Assembly: GCA_019054805.1 (NCBI GenBank)
Contig: JAHQIY010000003.1
Span: forward strand, 4,898,001 to 4,962,000
Reading direction: 5' to 3'
Origin: Brachionus manjavacas
Lineage: Eukaryota > Rotifera > Eurotatoria > Ploima > Brachionidae
Length of the DNA: 64,000 bases
Part shown: positions 44,761 through 55,792 of the stretch, piece by piece
How positions within the stretch are numbered: the first letter of the stretch is position 1
How the letters are laid out: each line of letters begins with the position of its first letter
Notes under the pieces: generated by a model
Told to the model about the DNA's origin: nothing
The model's database searches: none
Seen by the model: only the letters and a program-made list of their open reading frames with translations
Translations under genes and position numbers: made by a program

Positions 44761-44766
44761 AAAAAC

Positions 44767-45400
44767 AATTAGATAAACTAAAACTATCAAAAGTCTCTAA
44801 TCGACTTTTTGAGTTGTCTGAGAGATATATTGGAGTAGGACTGAGCCATTCTGTTCCATTAGTAATCCGAATGGTCGAGGAGTACTTGAAGGGTTTCGAA
44901 TCAAGATACATAGAATACCCGACTCCACTGTGTAATTGCTACCTAACTATTTCTTCTCATTTTCATGAAACTTCAACTTTGTAAACATGTATCACATGTA
45001 ACTTTATTTTTTAATTATATATATAATAATATCCCCTTTTAATCTCATTTTATTCTAGCCTACTTGATTTAACTGTTAATTTGTTACAAAAAATAATCAC
45101 AAAATTACCGAAAAAAAAAAAAAAAATAAAAGAACACAATGAATAATAATTATCAAAATTAAAAATTAACATTTCAAAACTTAAAAAATGCTATTGTATA
45201 AATACAAAAGCATAATTTCTTGTCTTCTTACTCTATTTTACTTTATTTACTTTATTTTTAAATTTATTTTTTTGATTTTTTCTTTTTTTTTTTAAATTAT
45301 TTTATTTAACTCTATTTTTATTTTGTTTAATTTTTTTTTTTTTGGTTTTATTCTGAAGGAGCTTAAGCTCGGTACAGTTAACAAATAAATAAATAAATTT
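44767..45400 (+). mobile_element. LINE-A second copy, 3' part only
   Basis: It starts within the last coding part of the RT frame (SNRLFELSERYIGVGLSHSV, then PLVIRMVEEY) and runs through the 3' UTR (GTAAACATGTATCACATGTA) to the hairpin motif at about 45352-45378 and an AAATA tail. It lies directly behind the A-tail of the previous copy in the same orientation. The encoded tail differs from the first copy at many residues, so the two are separate insertions and not a duplication of one. Confidence 0.75.
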
Positions 45401-45497
45401 GAACATAAACATAACTTGTAATAAGGATTTTAATAACTTAATTTTTTCTTGTTTTTTTTTTTTTTTACTTCTTTTTTCAAACATTATAAATACTAAA

Positions 45498-45536
45498 AAA
45501 GGGTTGAAGGAGTTGCGCAAGCGGTCGATACAACCT
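45498..45536. repeat. Short structured GC-richer segment
   Basis: GGTTGAAGGAGTTGCGCAAG followed by CGGTCGATACAACC can fold (GGTTG/CAACC outer stem, TTGCGCAA inner palindrome). It contains a string similar to a Pol III A box (TTGCGCAAGCGG). No B box or full tRNA fold was found, so it is not called as a tRNA. Confidence 0.3.
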
Positions 45537-45668
45537 TTAATTTAAATTTTTAAAAATAAACTACTATAATCTTTCTTCTTTTCTAAATTTAATTTTGTCA
45601 GTCCCTAAAATAGTGGCCTTTAGCTAATTATTATTTCTTTCCTTCTTATTTCTTATTATTTCTTTATT

Positions 45669-46272
45669 AAGCAACAAAAGCAAAACACATTTTAGCAGAT
45701 GCGACTTATAAGTTGGTCTTTGAAGGTTATCCTTCATTGGCAATTGGAACAACAGAAAAAAACAAAAAATTCCATCATTTAAGAATTAGAATCACCGCTG
45801 GAATCGAAGCATGAAGCAAGAAAGATTTCAAAAATATCAAACTAAGGAAAAGAGTGCTTCTTAAGCAGTACTTGAAAGAATTGAAAAAAATGGTGGGAAA
45901 TAAGTCAAAAGGACACACTTCAGTAATGTTAATCAAAGATCGAAACAAAGATCAACGATGAAAGGTCAAAAAATTCGCAAATAAGAATTTTGCGAATTAA
46001 TTAAGTTAATCATAATTAACTAATTATTTGTTAAGAAAAAATTAATTTTATTTTTAGAACCTTGTAACTTTAAAGGGATCACAATGAACAATACACTTGA
46101 AAGAAAGCGTCTTCCTGGCCGCCCAAAAGCTACAACTAACCCTTTAATTCGTCATCCTAATGAAACTCAAGCCATTAACGACATCGGTATCAGGAGTCGT
46201 GAACAATCTGATTCTGAGTCAATAGTCAATGAACAACCTGTTACAAAAAAACTTCGAATAGGAGAAAAGTGA
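45669..46272 (+). pseudogene. MULE transposase catalytic-region relic
   Basis: The frame from 45669 reads ATKAKHILADATYKLVFEGY then PSLAIGTTEKNKKFHHL. This is the DATYKLV...P.L.GTTDKNK.FHP block that carries the first catalytic Asp of MULE transposases. A stop follows after about 45 codons, then SKKDFKNIKL in the same frame. A 62-codon frame at 46084-46272 with a basic LPGRPKA start may be the degraded C-terminal tail; that link is weak. The orientation is opposite to the MULE relic at 41.95-42.5 kb, so two different copies or a rearranged one are present. Confidence 0.6.
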
Positions 46273-46442
46273 AACAGTTAGGGTTAGTGAGTCGATAGAC
46301 CTGCCGACCCAAAAATAACAAAAGAGAAGTATAAGTTATTTTTATATAAATACTTTTTTTATTTTTTTTTTGTTTTATCTTTACATCAATTTACACAATT
46401 TTTTTTTTACTCTTTTTTTTATATTAAATACAGTGCCGATTT

Positions 46443-46640
46443 GACACGTAGATTTCTGGTAAATTTACTTAAAAACTGTTAAGAATGAAAGAGTAAAAGA
46501 ATAATAGTGTAAAATTCATATCTGGGGTGAGATATCTCGTAAGGGAATTACAGAATTAACAGTATATTCTATTTTTTAAATTGATTTTAAAAACATTACG
46601 TAATTTTTCGTAAAATTACCAGAAATCCACGTATCATTTA
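46443..46640. mobile_element. Short MITE with inverted ends
   Basis: The left end (ACACGTAGATTTCTGGTAAA at 46446) and the reverse complement of the right end (ATACGTGGATTTCTGGTAAT, right edge about 46633) match over about 25 bp. It is about 195 bp long and non-coding. Confidence 0.6.
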
Positions 46641-47702
46641 ATTATGCTTCTCTTTTTTTTAATGATCTCAAATTAGTGAACCTTTGTTCACCAATTAGAC
46701 TATCGCCCTGACTTATTATCATTGCAAATAATATTATTAATTAATTGCTACGCAAAAGTCAGACTCAAGTGGCTTCAGTATTTTATCATAATGCCAGCAG
46801 ACTGAATCAAAATAGCTGTATTATTTTGGGTTCCTTTAGATAAAAGGAATGAAGGAAGAACAAAGATTATCTGGAGGAACACAAATAAAATACAACTCAA
46901 AGAGATAAAACTACAGGGGATTTAGTAGAAAAAGTAAATAAGAGTAGAACATTTAGGAGAAGGAGTGTGTATACCTAATGGTCCATGGGAAGCCAATTTC
47001 AGAGATTTCATTTTAAAATAATTATTGAAAGGGAAAATAATTAAATCCTACAAAGAAAAGATTTGTCATCTCAACTGATATTTTTTGATGCCCTCGTCAC
47101 ATCCAAATGTCGGAGAAAAAAATTTTCTTTTCTATTAGGATATATTAAGATAAAGTAAAAAAAAATATCGCTCAGCTCAATATAAAAAATAATAAATATT
47201 CTTAACTTAGGTTTTGGTTTTAAATGTTAATTTATAATCAAATTCGAAAGAAAATTTAGATTGAAATAATAAATTTTAATAAAAAAAACTCAATATTAAA
47301 AACTTTAGTTCTTTAGAAATTAATTTTTAATACAAAATTTTTTTTCGGAGGTGGCGTTTAACGTTGTTTGAGCAGATTTTATTTCTAATCAATAAGATGA
47401 TGATGATGATGATTGTTTGAGAAAGTATATTAATTATCTGGTAAACAAATGGTACCAAATCTTCAAGAAAACAGAATTTTTATTTTTTGTTAAAATTTAG
47501 CTTCAATTGGTTTGGTATCACGAAAGAAAATTCTTAGAGATATTCTTCCCAAAATCAATCGGAAAATGTCGGTCAAGTGACTGGTTTAACCTCGCCGGCT
47601 CAAAATTGAGCCTTTTAATTTTTATTAAATATTTTAATTAAAAATAATTTCCAGGAAGAGCATTTTTTTATTCATTTAAATTCATAATAAAATATATTCA
47701 TA
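46641..47702. other. Transposon-rich spacer
   Basis: No gene. A frame fragment at about 46935-47010 (HLGEGVCIPNGPWEANFRDF) has a coding look but no context. A (GAT)n run lies at 47396-47412. A stretch at 47.58-47.62 kb has higher GC but is not recognisable. Confidence 0.35.
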
Positions 47703-47936
47703 TAATCAAGATACATCGAGTACCCAACTCCATTGTGTAATTGCTACCTTACTATTTCTTCTTTTTTTCCTGAATCATCAAATAATTAAAATATGTATTC
47801 TGTTACTCTCTATCAAAATTTATCTAATTTTAATTTTAATATTTATCTACTTTTTAAGTTATATTATTTTAACTTTATTTTTTTCTTACTTTTTATTTTT
47901 ATTTTATTTTATTTAACTTTATTTTAATTTTTTATT

Positions 47937-47973
<37 letters not shown>

Positions 47974-48022
47974 CTGAAGGAGCTCTAGCTCGGTACAGAT
48001 ATACAAATAAATAAATAATTCA
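47703..48022 (+). mobile_element. LINE-A third copy, 3' end with long poly-T
   Basis: It begins with the last codons of the RT frame (the RYIEYPTPLCNCYL region: ATACATCGAGTACCCAACTC), has the family 3' UTR, an uninterrupted run of more than 30 T at about 47939-47971, the hairpin motif CTGAAGGAGCTCTAGCTCGG at 47974-47993 and a (AAAT)n tail. It is severely 5'-truncated. Confidence 0.8.
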
Positions 48023-48572
48023 TTCAAAAAAAAAATTCAGTTTTTTTGAAACAGGTTCTGGACCACTATTGCGACCACCTGCTTAATTTTTATCAGGTCT
48101 CTGTACAACCCGTCAAGTAGTTACGGTAGAGATCCACATAAATCCAAGTGCTGATTGCATTCGAAATGTCACCAACACTGGCTTTAAAAATTCTAGCTTT
48201 TTAAAGCTTTTTGTTTTTTTGCTAAAAAATGCAATTTGTTGGTACTAGTTAGGATATTTTAGAATTTTGATGATTAAAGAATTTTAATAATTGTTTAAAA
48301 AAAATTTAAATCAATCCATCAAAATAATCAAAATAATTAGTGAAAAGAAGTAGCTTTCAAAAAAAAAAAACTTGCCTTTATTATTGTCTCGCTTGAAATT
48401 TTATAGACAAATAAATTTAAATTTTTTTCTAATACGGATTAAAATTTTTTCAAACAAGGTGTTCAAAAGCTGAGCACAAAGAAACGAAGACCTTGATTCA
48501 GCATAAAATTTCTACAAGAAAGAGTTTGAGGAAGAATTCGACCACCAAGAAGAACTAATACACTACTGCCTG
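48023..48572. other. Spacer, partial repeat
   Basis: No gene. The segment at about 48250-48312 (TTAGAATTTTGATGATTAAA) resembles the reverse complement of 51300-51362, which flanks a foldback repeat. The rest is unremarkable. Confidence 0.35.
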
Positions 48573-49124
48573 TTAAAATAGAAAAGCCACCCACTGCAAC
48601 TTAAGTTCTCCAAGAAAGTAGAATATCCTAACTGAATTCATGACAGTTATTAAACATTTATCCAAATGTAGTTCATCTGTACCACTTAGTCCGAAAAAAG
48701 CCTCTTTGATGTTTTTGAATTTTAAGGACGTTCTAGTTCCACCTTTGAGCAATATTGGATAATTAATAATTAAAATATATTGGATAACATTCAAAAAAAA
48801 TTGGATCAGAATATTATGGCTACTTCAAGCTCTACAGACGATTAACCAATACCAAAGATAATAGATTTTACTTTGTAGAGTATTTGCAGAGTTTAGGTGA
48901 TACATTAAATTATCGGTTGAAAAATTTTTACACGACCAAATTTGGACACTTAGGGAAAGAGTTATTAAGTTTTTATCATTTTTGTTTAGAAATTCCAATT
49001 CCGGCATAGTTTGAAAAATAAATTTTATATGTAAAAATTTAGCATTTGAAATATTTTTTAAATATTGGCGAATTTTTTCGTCTTTTAAATTTTCATACAA
49101 TTTTGAATAATAATATAAATTCAA
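48573..49124 (-). pseudogene. Probable leucine-rich-type pseudogene fragment
   Basis: Two open stretches, 49124-48828 and 48794-48573, are in the same frame and separated by only about ten codons with one TGA (48825-48827). Together they would give some 180 residues with regularly spaced hydrophobic positions: AKFLHIKFIFQTMPELEFL, LITLSLSVQIW, and DELHLDKCLITVM then NSVRIFYF. This resembles divergent leucine-rich repeats such as those behind F-boxes. No F-box was found upstream. The single stop suggests a recent pseudogene, or a readthrough or assembly error. The family call is weak. Confidence 0.4.
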
Positions 49125-51873
49125 TATAAATACAATTTTTCATACAATATTAAATTTTCATCAAAAGTGTTTCAAAGAAATTAAAAAAAAAAAATTCCTC
49201 TCTGATTAAAATGACATTGAAGCAAAGAAGAAAAAAACTTTAAACATTTTTAATTTTAGAAATTTTAGAAATTAATTTATTTTAGTCCATTTTTTAATCT
49301 AAATTATTATTTTTTTAAAAAATAACCCATAATTTCCATTCCAATGGGGTTATTTTAATCAGCGATAGAAAAATTAAAAAAACTGGTCCCTTTTTTTGAA
49401 AACTCAATTTTGGAGGCTGCATCAAAGAATTTAAATTTTGTAAATAAAGAATAATTTTTAATTAATTTATTTTTGATTTTTGATTTTGCACTAAAAACCA
49501 AAAAATTTGTTTTTTGACAAAGTAATTTTTAAATCCAAATTTAATCTTAAATGAAGCACTAATGTAGGATCTTTGGTTTTTAACGCGGTGAATATCCAGA
49601 ATTCGGATAAAAGTGCGTGACTTTAAGATTAGTAGGTTTTAACATGAGGTCGATGGTCACTTATACATGCACTAAAATTTTAGATTTAATTTTTGGTGTA
49701 TGCAACTCTTCGCAAAGGTGCTGCAGAGAACTTTAGAGCATTTGAGAACTTTGGAGCCAGAAGTTAACGCTTAATCAACTCAACTTGATAATGATCGTAA
49801 AAAAATTAGAAAATTAAAAGATAAATTTAATTATTATTAAAAATGTTCTTACTAATTTTATCAATATTACATTTTAAAATCGATATTTGGTAAATCTGTT
49901 AATAAATCAATAAAGTTTTTAAACTTGGTCATGCTGTACGAAAAAAATTAATTTTAAATTTAAAAAAAAACGATGTAGCAAAAAAATCAATAATGAGTTA
50001 CTCATTAGTTTCTGCATAGACTCTATATCCTTTGTTTAATTTCAATGTAAGATTAAATGCACTGAAAAATGGATCTGTTGTCGACAAATTTTTTTCAATA
50101 TTATTATGTATTTTTGTATGAGGTTTTCATTTTCAACTCTTTATCTTATTCCATTTAACAATTATTCCGTTTTTGTAATACAAAAATTTATGATATTAAA
50201 CTTTAAGCCTTTTTCAGGTAAAGACAATATTACGAAATTATTTATAAATGTTCAGTTTGTATCAAATTCATTGTTTTACAAAATCATTTATCGCCACCTC
50301 AATCTCATTAGTATTTATTGAAAAAAATAGAAAATGAATAATCAAAAATAAGTCGTGATTTTTCAATTTTAAAATTATTTGCAATTTATGCATTTTTTTA
50401 AAAAATTAATTTTAATTTATTCATCATTCAAAAAAGTCAATATTATTTAAATATTAGCTATTTTTTTAAATTTAATTTAAGATTCTTCAGTATTCAATAA
50501 AATTTGATTCTACTTTTTTTCCAAAAAATTCTGTAAAAACTTTTATACGTTTTTTATTTTAATATGCTAAGACTATCTTCCAAAATCTTCTTCAAAGTTT
50601 AATTTCATTTCTTTTTTTTTTTATAAATTCCTCGCTTGAATCTAAAAAAAGCTCAAGACTTCTAAAAAAAGTTTGATCGCTGCGTTCCCGTCAATTTTTT
50701 TTTGAAAAACACCATTAGTCTCAATAAAATTCAATTATCTTTATATTAAAATAAAATCCCAAGAATTCAATTCATCATTTAATGTATTATGAGGTTCATT
50801 AGGGTGAGCTGCAATAGAATCACTCAGCATAATTGTTTTCCCTCTTCCTTTATTAAAAAGGGTGCAGGGTCATCAAATATCTAAATGATTAAAAACTATA
50901 ATAAAGGCATGCTTATTTTATTGAAAGCTATTTCTTTTCAATAATTATTTTTGGTAGAATTGTGAATTTTGGAACAAAAAACAAACACAAAAATTTTAAA
51001 ATGAAATTACTTTTCTACTATGAGCCTAGAAATTGTTCTGTAAAATGTATCAGCTGATATAAACTTTGTACCACTCAAATTGGGTCTCTGCAAAAACTCT
51101 TTAAGTCTGCAAAACATTAAATGTATTGGAAAATCATTAAAATTAAATTGCAGAATTTTTGCAGAGACTTAGTTTGGCTGATAAAAAGTTTGTATCAGCT
51201 GATAAATTTTACAGAACAATTTCTAGACTCATAGTAGAAAAGTTATTTCATTTTAAAATTTTTGTTTTCGTTTTTAGTTTCAAAATTCACAATGCCTTTT
51301 TGATTTTAATTTTTTTATAAACAATTAATAAATTCTTTAACCATCAAAATTCTAAGATCCTTAAAAATGAAAACCTCATGGAAAATTACATGATAAAATA
51401 GAAAAAAAAATCAGTCGACAACAACTCCATTTTTCAGTGCACTGAACTCTTTTGCAAAAGTAGCTCCAATTTTTTTTGAATAAATTTTAAACATCACACT
51501 TTTTTCATTATTTTTCAAAATTGTACGAAAAATTTTATTAAAAGACAAAAAAATACACCAATTTATTTCACAATTTAGTTTTTTCCAAACTAAATTTTTA
51601 AATTTCCTTTTAATAATTCCCTAAAAATCATAAACAAAATTTATTAAGATTAATTATTGAATTTTTCATCAATATTACCAAACCCTCCATTGGTCAAACC
51701 AACATATTTAAGTTTTGCAAAAAAATTTTTATTTGTGTTAGAAATCCTTTGCTATTCTATTAAAAATTAAAAATTTGAAAAATAATTTATCTTAAATAAT
51801 TTTATTGACAGCAAAAAAAATCTCGGCTTTTATAAAATAAATAAAATTTACACAATAATAATTTAAATTTAAA
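49125..51873. other. Intergenic region with foldback element
   Basis: AT-rich spacer downstream of the teashirt-type gene. It holds a strong 131-bp-arm inverted repeat at 50961-51291 and a wider-spaced pair of arms. The open frame at 50.1 kb overlaps one repeat arm and is not a gene. Confidence 0.5.
50059..51440. repeat. Nested foldback inverted repeats
   Basis: The inner arms, 50961-51091 and 51161-51291, pair base to base at constant offset (for example TGTGAATTTT/AAAATTCACA, GTATCAGCTGATA in both, GTCTCTGC/GCAGAGAC) around a 69-bp spacer. The outer arms, 50059-50135 and 51362-51440, also pair (GCACTGAAAAATGG/CCATTTTTCAGTGC; ATGAGGTTTTCATTTT). The left side is about 750 bp longer than the right, consistent with an insertion into one arm of a once larger palindrome. 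Confidence 0.75.
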
Positions 51874-53265
51874 CTAATGAGTAAAATAATTGTCAATATT
51901 CATGCGCATATTTTGCAAAAGGTTCAATGGCTGATAAGAGTTATTGGTCTGAGTCAAATTAGAATGTCTGTCATTGCGCAATTCGCGTAAATCTTCGTCA
52001 ATCTTTGGTCGTTTTGACTTGGCAATTTCATTTTCTTCGTGGTTTTCTTCAGCTTTGATGTATGGTCGTTTTTTGGCCGGCAATTTAGACGCCAAGTCTA
52101 AATTCTGTTTAATCACTGATTTCTGAGGCAGACTGTCATTTTTCTGATTTTGATTTTTTATTTTGCACGCAATTGAGTCATCTAGTTCCGAAGCTCCGTT
52201 TACAAACATTTGAAGAGCCAAAAGCGGATGATTGAGCTTTTCTTTGGAATCAAGTGAAGGCGATGAGCACGACATTGTTTTTGTATCTTTTTTTTCATGG
52301 TCTACTTTATTTTTTTTTTGAGGCACACTTCCAAACTGATGAAACTCGACTAAATGTTCATTCAAGTCTTTTTCAGAGTAGAAAAACTCACCACAATTAG
52401 TGCAAATAAAATCAATTTGATGATTATTTTTTAAATGTTGAATAAGTTCGATTAGCGGTGGCAGAGAGGACTGTTCGTGGAGATTTTTTTTACAAATTTT
52501 ACAAGAAAAAATTTTGGCATCTGCAGAAGCACGAGGTGACACAGAATTTTTTGACCTAGTCAAGTCGACACTACCAGGACTTACAGGGGCGTTTTTCTGT
52601 AATTTTCCATGCGCAAATGCTGGTTTGGCCTTTGGTTTAGGCGAAAGAGGTCGCTGTAATGTCTGATTTGGATGAAACCTGGAAAAATGGTTGAATTTCA
52701 GCATGTGGAGACTTAGGTCGTCAAGAGTGTCGAAGGAAGCCGAGCACTCGAGACATTTTAAAATTTGTGAAATAAAATTATTGTTCCTTGAATTATTGAC
52801 CCATTCTTCTTGACCACGCACCATTTTGTGCGTGAGCATCGCTTCATTGCCACCGGCCACCGAACGCTTAAAGTTAGCCTGCTTTAATTGTTGCTTAAAA
52901 CCTTCGCTACCTGTGCACTCACTTTTTGATTGTGGCTTCACAGCTGGCTTGTTTTCATTAGAGGAAAGGATTTTTTCCATCGAATCCCTAGACAAACTAG
53001 CCTGGTCGGTTTGCTGTGCGCTGGCACTTGGCTCCTGCAGCCCAAAGTTCGGCTGATGCTTTTCGATCGCCTTTTCATGCAACTGGTTTTGTAGTTGATA
53101 CTGACACTGGTATAAAAATAAATTTAGAAAGTCGTGTTTGGGCTCATTGGCACCATTTAGGAAGTATTTGAAAAAATTCATCATTTTGTAAAAGTCGTCA
53201 GCGTTTTGCATGCTGAAGACTGGATTTGTTTGGTATGCTAGAAAATTTTCTTGATCGTTTGACAT
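51874..53265 (-). CDS. Teashirt-type C2H2 zinc-finger protein
   Basis: A single-exon frame of 463 residues; the start is the first ATG at 53265. ZF1 (171-193) is C-x2-C-x12-H-x5-H: QILKCLECSASFDTLDDLSL followed by HMLKFNHF. This is very close to a teashirt family finger (QILKCMECGSSHDTLQQL...HM...GHF). ZF2 (255-282) has an unusual 18-residue gap between Cys and His. ZF3 (288-309) is a normal C-x2-C-x12-H-x4-H. A VDLTRSKNSVSP segment (about 233-244) resembles the PIDLTKSK (CtBP-type) motif of teashirt proteins. Basic KKRPYIK and KSKRPKIDE patches suggest nuclear import. Teashirt proteins are developmental repressors, usually about 1000 residues with a homeodomain-like region in vertebrates; this one is much shorter. 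The family call rests on ZF1 and the DLT motif. Confidence 0.65.
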   Translation of the reverse strand: MSNDQENFLAYQTNPVFSMQNADDFYKMMNFFKYFLNGANEPKHDFLNLFLYQCQYQLQNQLHEKAIEKHQPNFGLQEPSASAQQTDQASLSRDSMEKILSSNENKPAVKPQSKSECTGSEGFKQQLKQANFKRSVAGGNEAMLTHKMVRGQEEWVNNSRNNNFISQILKCLECSASFDTLDDLSLHMLKFNHFSRFHPNQTLQRPLSPKPKAKPAFAHGKLQKNAPVSPGSVDLTRSKNSVSPRASADAKIFSCKICKKNLHEQSSLPPLIELIQHLKNNHQIDFICTNCGEFFYSEKDLNEHLVEFHQFGSVPQKKNKVDHEKKDTKTMSCSSPSLDSKEKLNHPLLALQMFVNGASELDDSIACKIKNQNQKNDSLPQKSVIKQNLDLASKLPAKKRPYIKAEENHEENEIAKSKRPKIDEDLRELRNDRHSNLTQTNNSYQPLNLLQNMRMNIDNYFTH

Positions 53266-54635
53266 TTTTAGTTTAATTCGGTTTTATAAATGACAAAGTG
53301 GCGTTCAACTGCAGTCAGAGTGCTTCTAATTTATTGCTTGTGTGGATGACATTTAAAAAGCCATTTTGTTTTATTCAGATCTCTTCTTTATTTTATCTAA
53401 ATTATTAAAATGTCATTAAAATAAGTATTTTGAAAATTTTATAAATTGTCAAATTTCGTATTAATTATTTCAATTCAATCAACAATTAGGAATGAGCCTT
53501 GGTATTACTCTCACTAATTTGATTATGAAACATTTAAAATGTACCAAAGCCATTTGGCAAACTTAAACAGCCAATTCTATTGCAATGGTTGAAATTTTTC
53601 ACAATTTTCACTTTAATTGCTAAATATGTGGATATCTAAGTTGACAGCTTAATCAGATGCGAAAATTTTTGAATTTTTTTTCTGATATCGACAAAAACAA
53701 AAACCTGTATTTATACACCTTGATTGAATTATATTTTTGGTTTTGGGTACTTCCGATTCGATATTTGTTTGATGGTTAATTAGACAAGACTTTATGTTTA
53801 AATTTTTATCATGAATATACATCTTTTGAAAGCTATTTTAAAATATAAGAGTCAATTTCATTTAATTTGATATTTATTTGGCAAATAAAAATGCCAATTA
53901 CAAACAATGGAATATTATTGAATGCTTAAAATTTTGCCAAAAGAGAACGTGTCTATAATTTCATTCATGGTAATTATTGGCAATTGATTGTTCAATAAAA
54001 TGTATCCTCAATTCTAACTCGAAATTTTTAGAAATATTTTAATCGGAAAAACAAGTGAGCCCAACTGATGTCGCTTCTAATTAGCCAATTTTAAAGTTTA
54101 GAGTTTTAAATTAAGATTTTAATTAGATTTTTGAGATAAACAAAAGAAAAAATTCGACTTGGCAACAAACTCTTTAACAATTTTATTTTATATTGGCTCA
54201 AAAAAACTCTTATCTTAAATTATATGCGTCATTAGGACCGACAAAAGAAAAAATCCTCAAACCAATTTATGGTAAATGAATGGTCAAAAAGTTTTTCTTT
54301 TTAATGTCTGTCTGAACCATAATTTTTTTAAACCTTTTTTGAAAATATTAAATAAATCTAAAAATAAATTGTATATTTTTGAGATCAAAACAAGATTGAA
54401 TCAATTTGTTACATTCGCTTATTTGTATATCTTTATCGTACATTAGCTTTATTTTGGATTAAAAAAATGAATTAAAACCAAATTTATACAGAATTGAAAG
54501 CTCAAGGTAAAATGAGCTAAATGGAATAATGGAACGATTGGAATCATAATTTGTTCCATTTAGATTTAAAAGTAGAAAAAAATTTAAAAAATTGACTCTA
54601 AAAACTTACAAGTTCCTCTATTGCTTTAATTTTTC

Positions 54636-54702
54636 TTGTACAGCCTCCGCAAGCTAACTTGTCGTAGCTTTTATTATTATTATAATTATTATTTTCAAAA
54701 TT
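54636..54702 (+). mobile_element. CR1/L2-type LINE solo 3' end
   Basis: CCTCCGCAAGCTAACTTGTC, GTAGCTT and then (TTA)n match the 3' terminus of the broken LINE at 33.13-36.43 kb, which on its own strand reads CCTCCGCAAGCTAGTCTTGC, TGTAGCTT, then (TTA)n. Only about 40 bp plus the microsatellite tail remain, so it is an extreme 5' truncation. Confidence 0.75.
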
Positions 54703-55750
54703 TTAGGAATTGTTAAATTTGGAATTGGAGAAATTTGAATAACTTTTTTTCTTTTAATATTAGTTTTTGAGAGTTAGTTTAGACAAGAGAAAGAATAACA
54801 TAAAAAATTCAACTTTAGATTTAAAACTTAATATTGTAACTTTTTTTTAGATTTTTTTATGAATTTTTTTTAAAAAAATTTTCATTTTAAGTGAAGACTT
54901 TAAACGATGACTTAAGCCATTCAGACAAACCCAAGAGAAGGCCAAAATTATCTATTTAATAATACAAAATAAATAAAAAATTTTCCTAAAGTTTACTATT
55001 TAGACCAGATTTTTTAAAGACAAAATCGTGATTAAATTTTGCTCCTAATTACCAAGTTCCCTAATTTCATCTTTCATTGAACTAAAATCTAATTTAGCTA
55101 CCAAAAAAATAAGTTAATTTTTGTATTATGATTCTAATTCCATTAACCTTTGGCTCAAACTCCTTTTTTGTCCTGTTTGTCTTTAGAAAAGACCACTGAA
55201 CAAGACTCTTCAACTGATATCTAAAAGAAATAAAATAAAATAAAAAAATGAAGATATATTAAGGTAGTATCGGTTCGACCTTGCTTTTCAAAAACAAACA
55301 GATAAAATTGTGAGCATTAATAAGGCAAATTTTAGAACAAACCGAAGCTAATCAAACAAACTAATTCTGTAAAAGTATCATTAACCATCTGTCTAATTCT
55401 AAATTTATCAGTAGTTGAGCTGTCGAAAAGCTCACGAAAAACAAAGTTATTTAATTAAATTTTTAAGAGCTATTGAAATTTGAATTATCGTCGATAATTT
55501 AAGCATTTGAAGTTTATTTCTCACAAGATAAGATAGAATTTCGATTGATCTGCAGTATGCACCAGAGCCTAGTAGTTTGCTTGCTTTTTTGTGGATATAG
55601 TTAAGTAATTAATGAGCTTGATATTGAAAATTACAATGCTGATTGATTTTAGACAAGATTTCAAAGCAATGAGAAAAAAATTCCACTTAAAATCTTTTAT
55701 TTTAAATTGATTTTACGACGATGATTAATGAATGGGCTAAATTATCTTAC

Positions 55751-55792
55751 TATATATCTATCTATATATCTATCTATATATCTATCTATCAA
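55751..55792. repeat. (TATC)n/(TATATC)n microsatellite
   Basis: About 42 bp of TATATATCTATC units. It gives rise to the isoleucine-tyrosine-leucine-serine repeats of an 85-codon frame that I do not consider a gene. Confidence 0.85.

Noticed and set aside
45498-45536. tRNA-like string with an A-box match
   Set aside because: No B box, anticodon arm or acceptor stem of correct length.
50106-50321. 71-codon plus-strand frame
   Set aside because: Overlaps an arm of the foldback repeat and is T-rich.
52826-53056. Cysteine-rich plus-strand frame
   Set aside because: Antisense shadow of the teashirt-type gene.
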